Source: CAZJYI01 sp964550025
Lineage (GTDB): Bacteria; Verrucomicrobiota; Kiritimatiellia; UBA8416; CAYOBW01
Assembly (NCBI GenBank): GCA_964550025.1
Contig: CAZJYI010000046.1
Location: 10,820 to 74,819, forward strand
Direction: 5' to 3'
DNA: 64,000 nucleotides
Translations under genes and position numbers: made by a program
The notes under the pieces: generated by a model
Database searches by the model: none
What the model saw: the letters and a program-made list of their open reading frames with translations, nothing else
Told to the model about the DNA's origin: nothing
Shown here: positions 8,398-16,806 of the stretch, piece by piece
Position numbering within the stretch: position 1 is the stretch's first letter
Layout: each line of letters begins with the position of its first letter

Positions 8398-9123
8398 ATG
8401 ACCACGAACAACGACAATACGGGTTGCGTGATCGTACCGGGCTACAACGAAGCCGGGCGTATCGGCCCCGTAGTGTCGGAATTGCTCGCCGCGGGGCACG
8501 TGGTGGTCGTGGTGGACGACGGTTCGTCGGACGCCACGGCCGATGACGCCGAGAAGGCCGGCGCGAAGGTGCTTCGGCACGCGTCGAACAAGGGCAAGGG
8601 CGCCGCTCTCCAGACGGGCTTCGTCTACGCGGTGGACAACGGTTTCGAGTATGTCGTGACGATGGATGCCGACGGTCAGCACGCGCCGGGGGACGTGGCG
8701 CAGTTCGTCAAGGCATACAGCAATACGCGCATCGCCGTCCTGGTGGGCAACCGCATGGACGATCCGGAGGGGATGCCGCGGATCCGGCGGTGGACGAACC
8801 GCTTCATGAGCTGGTTGCTGAGTCGGCGAATGGGCCAGTACGTTCCGGATACGCAGAATGGCTTTCGGCTGTATCGCTGCGATGTCCTTGAGCATGTCCG
8901 ATCGTCGACCGACGGGTTCGCGGCGGAGTCGGAGGTGCTGTTGAACCTGGCCGGGGCCGGCATCCAGATCGGCTCCGTGCCCATCCGCGTTATCTACGGC
9001 GGCGAAAAGAGCAAAATCAGACCGGTGCGTGACACCATACGCTTTTTTGCCATGCTGCGGCGGCACGACCGCGAGTGGCAACGAGCAATGCAAGAGGGAG
9101 ACGAAACGTGCTCAGAACCATAA
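8398..9123 (+). CDS. Family 2 glycosyltransferase (dolichyl-phosphate-mannose-synthase-like)
   Basis: 241 residues forming one GT-A domain. VIVPGYNEAGRI (11-22), VVDDGSSDAT (39-48) and the metal-binding D90-A-D92 (MDADGQH) are all present. Downstream, QNGFRLYRCDVL matches the usual GFRxxR region of DPM1-type and polyprenyl-phosphate glycosyltransferases. It is probably a cytoplasmic, membrane-associated enzyme that transfers a sugar to a lipid carrier, though the substrate cannot be read. No convincing ribosome site precedes the ATG at 8398. The bases before it and its first ten codons are a tandem copy of sequence 69 bp upstream. The gene overlaps the next one by 16 bases. Confidence 0.88.
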   Translation: MTTNNDNTGCVIVPGYNEAGRIGPVVSELLAAGHVVVVVDDGSSDATADDAEKAGAKVLRHASNKGKGAALQTGFVYAVDNGFEYVVTMDADGQHAPGDVAQFVKAYSNTRIAVLVGNRMDDPEGMPRIRRWTNRFMSWLLSRRMGQYVPDTQNGFRLYRCDVLEHVRSSTDGFAAESEVLLNLAGAGIQIGSVPIRVIYGGEKSKIRPVRDTIRFFAMLRRHDREWQRAMQEGDETCSEP

Positions 9124-9632
9124 TACTGCTGACGGCGATTACATTGATTCCCGCGCTGGAGCTGCGGGCCTCGATTCCGTGGGGGGTCATCAAGATGACG
9201 CAGGATGTGCCATGGCCCGTCGTGGTCCTCATCTGCACGATCGCCAACATCATCCTCGGGTGGTGCGTCTTTCTCGTTCTGGGGCCCGTCTTTACCTTCA
9301 TCCGCAAGTGGAAGTGGTTTGACCGGCGTATCTGGCCGATTCTGGAACGTACGCAACACAAGATCCACCCCTACGTCGAAAAGTACGGTGAGCTCGGTGT
9401 GGCCGTCTTCATCGGCATTCCGCTGCCGGGTTCGGGGGTCTACACGGGCGCGTTCGGGTCCTACCTGCTGGGGCTGGACCGCCGCAAGTTCGCCATCGCG
9501 AACGTCATCGGCGTGCTCATCGCCGCGACGGCCGTGACTATCGTCTCGCTGCTAATCCTCCACGGCGCTGTGGGTGAGGATAGCTGGCTGGCGAAGCTGA
9601 TGGTCTCCCTGAAGCTTGTCGGGGGACACTGA
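9108..9632 (+). CDS. Small-multidrug-export family membrane protein (COG2426-like)
   Basis: 174 residues from the GTG at 9108. GAGGGAG sits 7-13 bases upstream, which favours this start over the ATG at 9075. Hydrophobic segments at residues 3-20, about 35-58, about 95-120 and 125-150 bracket a conserved-looking loop with FIGIPLPGSGVYTGAFGSYL, typical of the Pfam Sm_multidrug_ex family. The family is named for a putative transport role that is poorly supported. It overlaps the glycosyltransferase gene and is likely co-transcribed with it. Confidence 0.8.
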   Translation: MLRTIILLTAITLIPALELRASIPWGVIKMTQDVPWPVVVLICTIANIILGWCVFLVLGPVFTFIRKWKWFDRRIWPILERTQHKIHPYVEKYGELGVAVFIGIPLPGSGVYTGAFGSYLLGLDRRKFAIANVIGVLIAATAVTIVSLLILHGAVGEDSWLAKLMVSLKLVGGH

Positions 9633-9679
9633 TACGAGGCATAGTGATGCCTTTTTGAACGAAACAGGCGAGTATTCCC

Positions 9680-11173
9680 ATGAACATCAGAACACGTGTA
9701 GCACCATCGCCCACGGGCGCGCCTCACATCGGCACGGCCTATATCGCCCTTTTTAACTACGCCTTCGCCAAACACCACGGTGGGCAGTTCGTCCTGCGCA
9801 TCGAGGATACCGACCAGGTCCGCTCAACGCGTGAATCGGAACAGGCCATCTTCGACGCCCTGCGCTGGATCGGCCTGCCGTGGGACGAGGGCCCCGACGT
9901 GGGCGGCCCATTGGGCCCCTACCGCCAGAGCGAGCGCGCAGACATTCATCGTGACCATGCCGGACAGCTTGTTGCCGCCGGCAAGGCGTATCGCTGCTTC
10001 TGCACGCCCGAACGCCTCAATGCCCTGCGCCAGGAGCAGATGGCGGCCAAGAGCCCGTTTGTCGGCTATGACGGCAAATGCGCGACGTTGTCCCCCGATG
10101 AAGCCGGTACGCGCGCGGATGCGGGCGAGATGCACGTTATTCGCATGCGCACCCCTGCCGACGGCGAATGTGTCATGCAGGATCGCCTGCGCGGTGAAAT
10201 CCGCATCCCCTGGAATACCGTAGACGATCAGATTCTACTCAAGGCGGACGGATTTCCGACCTATCACCTCGCCAACGTCGTGGACGATCACCTCATGGAA
10301 ATCTCGCACGTCATCCGGGGCGAGGAGTGGATCTACTCGACTCCCAAGCATCTGCTTCTGTACGAGGCCTTTGGGTGGGAGGCGCCGGAGTTCGTGCACC
10401 TTCCGTTGCTGCGCAATCCCGACAAGTCGAAGCTGTCGAAACGCAAGAACCCGACCAGCATCCTCTACTACCGGCAGGCCGGCTTCCTGCCCGAGGCGCT
10501 GATTAACTTCCTTGGGCTGATGGCCTACAGCCCGGCTGACGGAGAAGAGACCTTCTCGCTGGAGAAACTCAGTGAGACCTTTGACATCGAGCGGGTCAGC
10601 CTGGGCGGACCGGTTTTCGACATCCAGAAGCTGCGTAACTTCAACGGCCGTTACATTCGCGAGCTCGGGACGGAGGAGCTGTTCGAACGGTTGCAGACCT
10701 GGATGATCAACGAGGAGACGTGGCAGCGCGTGATCCCGTTGGCGCAGAACAGGCTTTGCCAGCTCTCGGATTTCGTGCTCATGGCGGCCTTTCTGTTTGC
10801 GGACAGGATGCCGTACGACCCCGAATTGCTCGTGCATGGATTCGACGACCCAGCCGCCGTGGCGCCCTTGCTCAAAATCACCCAGTGGGAGCTGGAGAAG
10901 CTGTGCGAGTGGAACGCCGACGACATCAAGAGCGTGTTCTCCGCGGTCGGCGAGAAAGAAGATCTCAAGTTGAAGAAGCTCCTGACGCCCTTCTTTGTCG
11001 CCCTGTCCGGAACACGTGTCTCGCTGCCGCTGTTCGACAGCATGGTGATCGTCGGCAAGGACATGTGCCTGCGCCGAATACAGTACGCCCTGGAAGGACT
11101 GGCCGAGCTGGGCCAGGGCCTGAGCGGGAAGAAACTGAAGAAGTTGACGAAGGAGTACCAGCAGCGCTATTAA
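9680..11173 (+). CDS. gltX: Glutamate-tRNA ligase
   Basis: 497 residues, close to the usual bacterial GluRS length. The class I HIGH-type signature is APSPTGAPHIGTA (8-20) and the KMSKS-type loop is KLSKRKN (about 250-256). Further landmarks are LRIEDTDQ, YRCFCTPE and HVIRGEEWIYSTPKHL. The enzyme charges tRNA-Glu with glutamate in the cytoplasm. The glnS gene follows 265 bp downstream on the same strand, so this organism should make Gln-tRNA directly. No zinc-binding cysteine set is obvious. Confidence 0.97.
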   Translation: MNIRTRVAPSPTGAPHIGTAYIALFNYAFAKHHGGQFVLRIEDTDQVRSTRESEQAIFDALRWIGLPWDEGPDVGGPLGPYRQSERADIHRDHAGQLVAAGKAYRCFCTPERLNALRQEQMAAKSPFVGYDGKCATLSPDEAGTRADAGEMHVIRMRTPADGECVMQDRLRGEIRIPWNTVDDQILLKADGFPTYHLANVVDDHLMEISHVIRGEEWIYSTPKHLLLYEAFGWEAPEFVHLPLLRNPDKSKLSKRKNPTSILYYRQAGFLPEALINFLGLMAYSPADGEETFSLEKLSETFDIERVSLGGPVFDIQKLRNFNGRYIRELGTEELFERLQTWMINEETWQRVIPLAQNRLCQLSDFVLMAAFLFADRMPYDPELLVHGFDDPAAVAPLLKITQWELEKLCEWNADDIKSVFSAVGEKEDLKLKKLLTPFFVALSGTRVSLPLFDSMVIVGKDMCLRRIQYALEGLAELGQGLSGKKLKKLTKEYQQRY

Positions 11174-11205
11174 CGCGAGTTGGCGGCACTAAAGGTTGCA
11201 GAGAC

Positions 11206-11380
11206 GTAGGTCCCAGTTGTACTGGGACCCATCGAGGAAGCCTTCGTAACGCCGGCAGAGCAGGGATACGACAGTCGCGATCGCCTGCCGGATTCTCGCG
11301 TGACGATATCGTAACCGTTTGCCTGGTCCCAGTGCAACTGGGACCTACAGGGTTCGTGGTCCCAGTGCAACTGGGACCTA
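11206..11380. repeat. Three GGTCCCAGT...ACTGGGACC hairpins between gltX and glnS
   Basis: A 9-bp stem with a 3-base loop occurs at 11209-11229 (loop TGT), 11325-11345 (loop GCA) and 11358-11378 (loop GCA). The last two form a 33-bp tandem repeat, including the flank CTAC(A/T)GGGTTCG. The first copy carries its GTAG flank on the opposite side, so it is inverted relative to the others. The enclosed sequence ATACGACAGTCGCGATCG resembles part of the large hairpin at 15459-15594. The frame upstream of glnS reads through these repeats, but the real start lies beyond them. Confidence 0.9.
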
Positions 11381-11438
11381 CTGGGTTCGGGAAGCTGGGA
11401 CACGCTCATCTGAGCGCCATAGAGAGACGAGAGACAAC

Positions 11439-13121
11439 ATGAACACAACCGAATCACCAGAAACATCCGACTTCATCCGTGACATCATCGATGAAGATCT
11501 TGCGTCGGGGAAGCACACCGGCGTCGTGACGCGTTTTCCCCCTGAGCCGAACGGCTACCTGCATATCGGGCACGCGAAGTCGATTTGCCTGAACTTCGGG
11601 ATCGCAAGGCAGTACGGAGGGCGCTGCCACCTGCGCTTCGATGATACAAACCCGACGGCCGAGGAGCAGGAATACGTCGACAGCATCATCGAGAACATCA
11701 AGTGGCTCGGACTCGACTACGGTGAGCACCTCTACTTCGCCTCGGACTACTTCGAGAAGATGCATGCCTGTGCCGTGGAGCTCATCGAGAAGGGCCTGGC
11801 CTACGTCTGCACGCTGACGCCGGACGAATTCAAGGAGTATCGCGGCGTGCCGACGCGCCCGGGCAAGGAAAGCCCGTGGCGCGATCGTCCCGTCGAGGAG
11901 AACCTCGACCTTTTCCGCCGCATGCGCGAGGGCGAGTTCGAGGACGGCACGTACGTGTTGCGGGCAAAGATCGATATGAGCTCGCCGAACCTGCACATGC
12001 GCGATCCGGCCATCTACCGCATCAGGAAAGCGCATCACCACCGCACGGGCGACGCGTGGTGCATCTACCCGATGTATGACTTCGCCCACTGCCTGGAGGA
12101 CGCGGTGGAGAACATCACGCATTCGATCTGCACGCTGGAGTTCGAGGTGCACCGGCCGCTGTACGACTGGATTCTCGACAATGTCACCGTCCCCTGCCAC
12201 CCGCGGCAGATCGAGTTTGCACGCCTGAACCTGAGCTACACCGTGATGAGCAAGCGCAAGCTGCTGGAGCTGGTGACGGGCGGCTACGTGAACGGCTGGG
12301 ACGACCCGCGCCTGCCGACGTTGGCCGGGCTGCGCCGTCGCGGCTACACCCCAGCGGCCATTCGCGAGTTCTGCCGGCGCGTGGGGGTGACCAAGGTCGA
12401 CAGCCTGTCGGACATCGCGCTGCTCGAGTACTGTGTACGCGACGAGCTCAATAAGACTGCGCCGCGCGCGATGGCCGTCCTGGACCCGCTCAAGGTCGTG
12501 ATCGAGAACTACCCCGAGGACCAGGAAGAGGAACTGGACGCGATCAACAACCCCGAGGACCCGTCCGCCGGCACGCGCAAGGTGCCGTTTTCGCGTGAGC
12601 TGTATGTCGAGCGGTTCGATTTTCAGGAGGAACCGCACAGGAAGTTCTATCGTCTCTCCCCGGGCCGCGAAGTCCGTCTGCGCTACGGCTACTTCATCAC
12701 CTGTACCGACGTGATCAAGGATGCCGACGGCAACGTGACCGAGCTGCGATGCACCTACGATCCCGAAACACGCGGCGGTGACTCACCCGACGGACGCAAG
12801 GTGCGCGGCACGATCCACTGGGTATCGGCCCGGCATGCCGTGCCAGCCGAGGTGCGGCTCTATGACCGCCTTTTCAAGGTCGAGCGGCCCGACGACGTGC
12901 CCGAGGGCGGCGATTTCAAGGACAACCTGAACGGCGAGTCGCTCGAGGTCATCACGGCCTACGCCGAGCGCAGCCTCGGAGAAGCCGAACCGGGCGCGCG
13001 CTACCAGTTCGAGCGCAAAGGCTACTTCTTTACCGACCCGGTCGATTCGGCTGCCGGAAAACCCGTCTTCAACCGGATCGTGCCGTTGCGGGATTCGTGG
13101 GCGAAGATTGCGGGGAGGTAG
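11439..13121 (+). CDS. glnS: Glutamine-tRNA ligase
   Basis: 560 residues from the ATG at 11439; an upstream extension in the same frame is repeat sequence. The HIGH motif is PPEPNGYLHIGHAKS (34-48), characteristic of GlnRS rather than GluRS (PSPTG). The KMSKS-type motif is VMSKRKL near residue 270. The C-terminal anticodon-binding beta barrels are represented by VRLRYGYFITC and FNRIVPLRDSW at the end. It aminoacylates tRNA-Gln. GlnRS is absent from many bacteria and is thought to have been acquired from eukaryotes, so its presence next to gltX is informative about Gln-tRNA formation here. Confidence 0.96.
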   Translation: MNTTESPETSDFIRDIIDEDLASGKHTGVVTRFPPEPNGYLHIGHAKSICLNFGIARQYGGRCHLRFDDTNPTAEEQEYVDSIIENIKWLGLDYGEHLYFASDYFEKMHACAVELIEKGLAYVCTLTPDEFKEYRGVPTRPGKESPWRDRPVEENLDLFRRMREGEFEDGTYVLRAKIDMSSPNLHMRDPAIYRIRKAHHHRTGDAWCIYPMYDFAHCLEDAVENITHSICTLEFEVHRPLYDWILDNVTVPCHPRQIEFARLNLSYTVMSKRKLLELVTGGYVNGWDDPRLPTLAGLRRRGYTPAAIREFCRRVGVTKVDSLSDIALLEYCVRDELNKTAPRAMAVLDPLKVVIENYPEDQEEELDAINNPEDPSAGTRKVPFSRELYVERFDFQEEPHRKFYRLSPGREVRLRYGYFITCTDVIKDADGNVTELRCTYDPETRGGDSPDGRKVRGTIHWVSARHAVPAEVRLYDRLFKVERPDDVPEGGDFKDNLNGESLEVITAYAERSLGEAEPGARYQFERKGYFFTDPVDSAAGKPVFNRIVPLRDSWAKIAGR

Positions 13122-13497
13122 GCGGTGGGTGGACGAGTGGGAACTCTCTCTCCTCGTCGACCGCTATCGTCGCCCATTCTCGTCGACCGTTCTGCCGTGG
13201 GTGGACGATAACGGGCGACGACTACGGTGGACGATTGGGAGACTCCTGGCCGCAGCGATCCAACAGGAATGGCCACAGAAGTCACAGAATGCACAGAAGG
13301 GAAAGGACTTCTCTGCGTTGTCCCATCTCGATGCAGCTCACTATCCGGTGAGGCGTACTAACGTTGAGAGCGCAACCCGTTTCCACCACGCTTTTGTGCG
13401 TCTTGTGCCTTTTGTGGCCGGCTTTCGGTGGGCTGCTGAATCGTTCCGGCTTAGTTCACCACCACAACCGTCTCCACCTTCTCCCGGACCAGTTCCT
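13122..13497. other. Gene-free stretch filled with inverted repeats
   Basis: 376 bp between convergent genes. The left part alternates GTGGACGA and TCGTCGACC words and their complements (13126-13240), forming an imperfect large hairpin. From 13263 to 13300 comes a GGCCACAGAAGTCACAGAAT-type 9-bp-periodic motif. From 13362 to 13440 the same motif is seen on the other strand, inside a segment that recurs at 33433-33510. I see no coding sequence. Confidence 0.75.
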
Positions 13498-14526
13498 TCA
13501 TTCGAACTCCAGTGCTTCGAATTGAACGGGCGTGCCGTCCGGATTGATCAGGCGTGCGGTGAGAAGGACGTAGACCATTTTCGTGCCCTTGATGTCCCAC
13601 GTACCGCCAAAAACCACGACGGTTTCGCCGTTGGCAATCTTGACCGTCGTACTGGCTGAAAGCGTGTGGAAAATCGGGTCGCGGTTGCTCGCACCCTTGG
13701 CGTCGTGCTTCCTGCGGACGGTTTCCGGGGCCAGCGCCACTTCGAGGAATTGGCCCATGCACGAGACCTCCGGGAGTACAGTGAAGATGATTCCGGCCTC
13801 GCGCGTTTCAAACTGCTGGTGCTCATTCACGGGATGTGTTCGCGTCGTAGCCTCGCCGCTGCCGATGATCGGTTCGCTCTGGAACTCCGTCGGATAGATG
13901 AACTCGGTCACGGCTTTCATGGTCGCCTCGGCACCCGATGGCGTGACTACCTTGGGTGCGAAAAGCAGCTCCGCTTTCCCTTGCTGCCGCAGTTCAAAGA
14001 GCGATGCCTTGTCCACGATGCCGGTGGGTGCCGTCATGGCGATAGTCTCTATGTCCGCCGGGTCGAAGGCGACGAAGTGGGCCTCGATGTCGATGAGATG
14101 GTAAGCCAGGTCCGGCGTTAGCACGTGTGCCATAACCGCCAGATTCTCAGGCGTGTTGGCAACAACGAGCAAACCGCTGGACGGGGAGTATCGAACGCTC
14201 GATCCCTCAGGCCACTTGATTCCCAGCACCGAGAAGAACGCCGTCCAGTCGTCTCGTTCGCTTGTGAGGTCCGTGTTGCCGATTGCGATGAAGTCCTCTT
14301 CGTGAGTTCCAGTGTCAGGTTCACTAGAGATGACGCCGATGCGCTCTTCGACTCCCGGTAGCACTTCGAACACTCTGGTGACGATGTTCGTTTCCGCCGC
14401 GTGCGTGAGGGCAGCTGCGACCAGGACGGAGCTGAAGATGGACCAGACAGCGCGATGTGCCGGGAGAGTAGAACGGCGCAGGAGCACCGTCCTACGCGAG
14501 ATACCCGTGTCAGATGTGTCGTTCAC
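13498..14526 (-). CDS. Secretin-like exported protein, copy 1
   Basis: 342 residues from a GTG. It is the third of three tandem paralogues in the direction of transcription. A hydrophobic segment near residues 28-44 (VWSIFSSVLVAAALTHAAE) is the likely signal. Then come VLPGVEERIGVIS, a DWTAFFSVLGIKWPEGSSVRY segment, a beta-rich IDIEAHFVAF strand, and a secretin-domain-like core: LRQQGKAELLFAPKVVTPSG, FETREAGIIFTVLPEVS and GETVVVFGG. These match the C-terminal domain of type II/III secretins in order, but the protein is too short for N-terminal ring domains. The first 25 residues include codons made by a GTAGGACGG-type hairpin (14468-14495). It starts 13 bp after the previous paralogue. Confidence 0.75.
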   Translation of the reverse strand: MNDTSDTGISRRTVLLRRSTLPAHRAVWSIFSSVLVAAALTHAAETNIVTRVFEVLPGVEERIGVISSEPDTGTHEEDFIAIGNTDLTSERDDWTAFFSVLGIKWPEGSSVRYSPSSGLLVVANTPENLAVMAHVLTPDLAYHLIDIEAHFVAFDPADIETIAMTAPTGIVDKASLFELRQQGKAELLFAPKVVTPSGAEATMKAVTEFIYPTEFQSEPIIGSGEATTRTHPVNEHQQFETREAGIIFTVLPEVSCMGQFLEVALAPETVRRKHDAKGASNRDPIFHTLSASTTVKIANGETVVVFGGTWDIKGTKMVYVLLTARLINPDGTPVQFEALEFE

Positions 14527-14539
14527 GCGGAACCCCGTT

Positions 14540-15625
14540 TCACCTGCTGGGAACCGGCTTCCCGGTCGGGTCGATCAGTCGGGCCGTGATGAAGATGTAG
14601 ACGGTCTTCGTTCCTTCACGGTCGATCATTCCACCGGCGATCACGACGGTTTCTCCGTCATACACGTTGACCGTTGTAGCTACCGATTGCGTGTGAAAAA
14701 GCGGCTGGCGCATGCGGGAGCGCGCGTTGTTGCCCTTGGGGCCGTGAGCTGCTGGACCGTAGTCCTCCCATCTCCCGCCATAGACGCTTTCGGGGGCGAG
14801 CGTGATGGTGATCATGTCGCCCTCGCCCGCGACTTCCGGGAGGAGGCAGAGGCAGATGCCGACTTCCCGTATCTCGAAATCCTCCGGATACATGGCTTTC
14901 CCGGCCGAGTTCGTGTGCACTGTTGTGGGCACCTTGCCCATGTGTTCCGTGGGATAGCGGTACTCGGTCACGGCCTTCACGGTCGCCTCCGCTCCCGACT
15001 GCGTGACCACCTTGGGGGCAAAGAGCAACTCGGCCTTGCCCTGACGGCGCAACTCGAACAACGACGCCTTGTCCACGATGCCGGTGGGCGACGCCATGGC
15101 GATGGTGGCGATGTCCGCGGGGTTGTAGGCGACGAAATGGGCTTCGATTTCGACCTGATTGGGGACACAATCTCTGCATGAGAGGATGTCCTCGATCACT
15201 ACGATGTTCTCCGGGGTGTTGGCAACGACCACCTTGTTGGACATGGCGATGTACTGGATGCTTGACCCTTCCGGCCACTCCGTGCCCCGCAGCGAGAATG
15301 CCTTCTTCCAATCAGCGTCCTCAGTACCAATGATCTCTGCCGCTCCCGGGACGATGTCGAACTGCCGAACGAGGATGTTGGTGCCTGCAGCGGAGACGAG
15401 CGCTGTAGCCGCCAGGACTGCGAGACCGATGAACAGAAGCTGTTTCTCGGCGGGCGAAGTAGGACGGTGCTCCCGCGCCGTCCTTGCGGGAGCGGAGAGA
15501 GACTGTCGCGCGAGAGGGGAGGAACCCCGTCCCATTTCCTCGCTACGACAGTCTCGCGTCTGCCTCTCTGGACGGCGCGGGAGCACCGTCCTACGTTGGA
15601 CACCGGTATCGCGCATGCGTTCCAT
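14540..15625 (-). CDS. Secretin-like exported protein, copy 2, with repeat-derived N-terminus
   Basis: 361 residues. GGAAG sits about 10 bases before the ATG at 15625, overlapping the upstream paralogue's stop, so the start looks native. Codons about 11-56 lie inside a large hairpin (15459-15594) and encode an Arg/Pro-rich stretch. The hydrophobic signal-like segment LLFIGLAVLAATALVSAAG begins only afterwards, near residue 62. The body follows the other two copies: QVEIEAHFVAYNPADI, LRRQGKAELLFAPKVVTQSG, REVGICLCLLPEV and GETVVIAGG. Whether a protein with a long basic leader before its signal is still exported is uncertain. Insertion of the hairpin into an older gene is the simplest reading. 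Confidence 0.75.
   Translation of the reverse strand: MERMRDTGVQRRTVLPRRPERQTRDCRSEEMGRGSSPLARQSLSAPARTAREHRPTSPAEKQLLFIGLAVLAATALVSAAGTNILVRQFDIVPGAAEIIGTEDADWKKAFSLRGTEWPEGSSIQYIAMSNKVVVANTPENIVVIEDILSCRDCVPNQVEIEAHFVAYNPADIATIAMASPTGIVDKASLFELRRQGKAELLFAPKVVTQSGAEATVKAVTEYRYPTEHMGKVPTTVHTNSAGKAMYPEDFEIREVGICLCLLPEVAGEGDMITITLAPESVYGGRWEDYGPAAHGPKGNNARSRMRQPLFHTQSVATTVNVYDGETVVIAGGMIDREGTKTVYIFITARLIDPTGKPVPSR
15459..15594. repeat. Nested hairpin with perfect 25-bp outer arms inside a gene
   Basis: The outer arms at 15459-15483 (beginning GTAGGACGGTGC) and 15570-15594 (ending GCACCGTCCTAC) are exact reverse complements over 25 bp. Inside, GAGACTGTCG pairs exactly with CGACAGTCTC. The element lies in the 5' coding part of the second secretin-like gene. 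A short, slightly diverged version (14468-14495, 12-bp arms with two mismatches) lies at the same place in the first copy. The third copy has none. Confidence 0.9.
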
Positions 15626-15631
15626 GCAGCG

Positions 15632-16630
15632 TCACTTCCTTCGGATCGCTTCCCCGGCAGGGCTGATCAGGCGGGCGGTGAGAAAGACGTAGACCATCTT
15701 GGTGCGTTCGCGGTCCATCATGCCGCCGGAGATGACGAGGGGTTGGCCGCTGTAAACGTTGACGGTTGTGCTGACCGACTGCGTGTGAAAGAAGGGCTGC
15801 CGCATCTGGTGGTGCGTTTCCGTCCCGTCGGGAGCGCGGGTCGTGCAGCCGAAGTCCTCCCATTCCGGGTCGTAGACCGCCTCCGGGGCGAGGGTCAGCG
15901 TGATGAGACTTCCCTCTGGCGAGACTTCCGGCAGGACGGTCATGATGACGCCGACCTCGCGCGTTTCGAATCCGCCGGGTTCGACGCCAATGCCGATTGG
16001 CTGGATTGCACCCTTGGGGTCGCCGCCCGGATACCCGACAATTGGTTCGACCGTGAACTCGGTTGGGTAGATGTACTCGGTCACGCCCTTGACGGTCGCT
16101 TCGGCGCCCGATTGGGTTACGAACTTCGGGGCGAACAGGAGTTGACCCTTTCCCCTGCGGCGCAGCTCGAACAGCGACGCCTGGTCGACGATGCCCGTGG
16201 GTGCGCTCATGGCGACGGTTTCGATATCGGCGTTGTCGAAGGCGACGAAGTGGGCTTCGATCTCGATTTGGGAGGGGACTACGTTGAGCGCGGCCAGGAC
16301 CTCTTCGAACTTGGCCACGTTCTCCGGCGTGTTCGTGACGAAGATCTTGCAGACGGACGGGACATAGCGGATGCTCGAGCCGGGCGGGAAGGGGACGCCC
16401 ATCGTTTCAAAGAATGCCTTCCAGTCGCCGCGTTCGCGCATGAGGTCCGTGGGCCCGATCGCGATGAAGTCTTCTCTGTCGGTCCCGGTGACCAGCTCGC
16501 CGGAGATGACGCCGATGCGTTCTTCGACGCCCGGGACAACGTCGTACGAGCGCGTGATCATGGTCTGTTCCTGTGCGGCGCACAGGGTTGCTGCTGTTAG
16601 CAGCAGGATGACAGTTGTGATGTGTTTCAT
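15632..16630 (-). CDS. Secretin-like exported protein, copy 3
   Basis: 332 residues from the ATG at 16630, which has AGGAA 9-13 bases upstream. The frame continues upstream but only through repeat sequence. It is the cleanest member of the trio: signal peptide MKHITTVILLLTAATLCAA, then VVPGVEERIGVIS (31-43), SQIEIEAHFVAF (120-131), PTGIVDQASLFELRRRGKGQ (144-163), LLFAPKFVTQSG (164-175), FETREVGVIMTVLPEVS and a final GQPLVISGG. The order and spacing match the secretin pore domain. The trio may form an outer-membrane or periplasmic assembly, but no other secretion gene is near. I do not recognise a named family. Confidence 0.78.
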   Translation of the reverse strand: MKHITTVILLLTAATLCAAQEQTMITRSYDVVPGVEERIGVISGELVTGTDREDFIAIGPTDLMRERGDWKAFFETMGVPFPPGSSIRYVPSVCKIFVTNTPENVAKFEEVLAALNVVPSQIEIEAHFVAFDNADIETVAMSAPTGIVDQASLFELRRRGKGQLLFAPKFVTQSGAEATVKGVTEYIYPTEFTVEPIVGYPGGDPKGAIQPIGIGVEPGGFETREVGVIMTVLPEVSPEGSLITLTLAPEAVYDPEWEDFGCTTRAPDGTETHHQMRQPFFHTQSVSTTVNVYSGQPLVISGGMMDRERTKMVYVFLTARLISPAGEAIRRK

Positions 16631-16706
16631 GGCTGGTTCCTGTGTTGTTGTGCGATCCCTCGCCTCGAGGCTGGTTCCATACGCAATCGAAGAGATGGGC
16701 GTGTAG

Positions 16707-16768
16707 GAGCACGTGTACGAGTACGGGGCACGATCCCGCGCTGTCGATCCGTACTCGTACACGTGCTC
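16707..16768. repeat. Perfect 20-bp-armed palindrome
   Basis: Arms 16707-16726 (GAGCACGTGTACGAGTACGG) and 16749-16768 are exact reverse complements around a 22-base loop, with partial pairing continuing outward (GTGT/ACAC). It occupies the 176-bp gap between the membrane protein gene and the third secretin-like gene on the minus strand. It could attenuate read-through in that operon or be a mobile palindrome. Confidence 0.92.
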
Positions 16769-16806
16769 GTACACGCGAATCTCTCCCCCCCCGCGTCGCC
16801 TCCGGG

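Noticed and set aside
15467..16600. 377-codon plus-strand frame opposite the secretin-like genes
   Set aside because: It spans two genes and the hairpin on the other strand and shows no domain.
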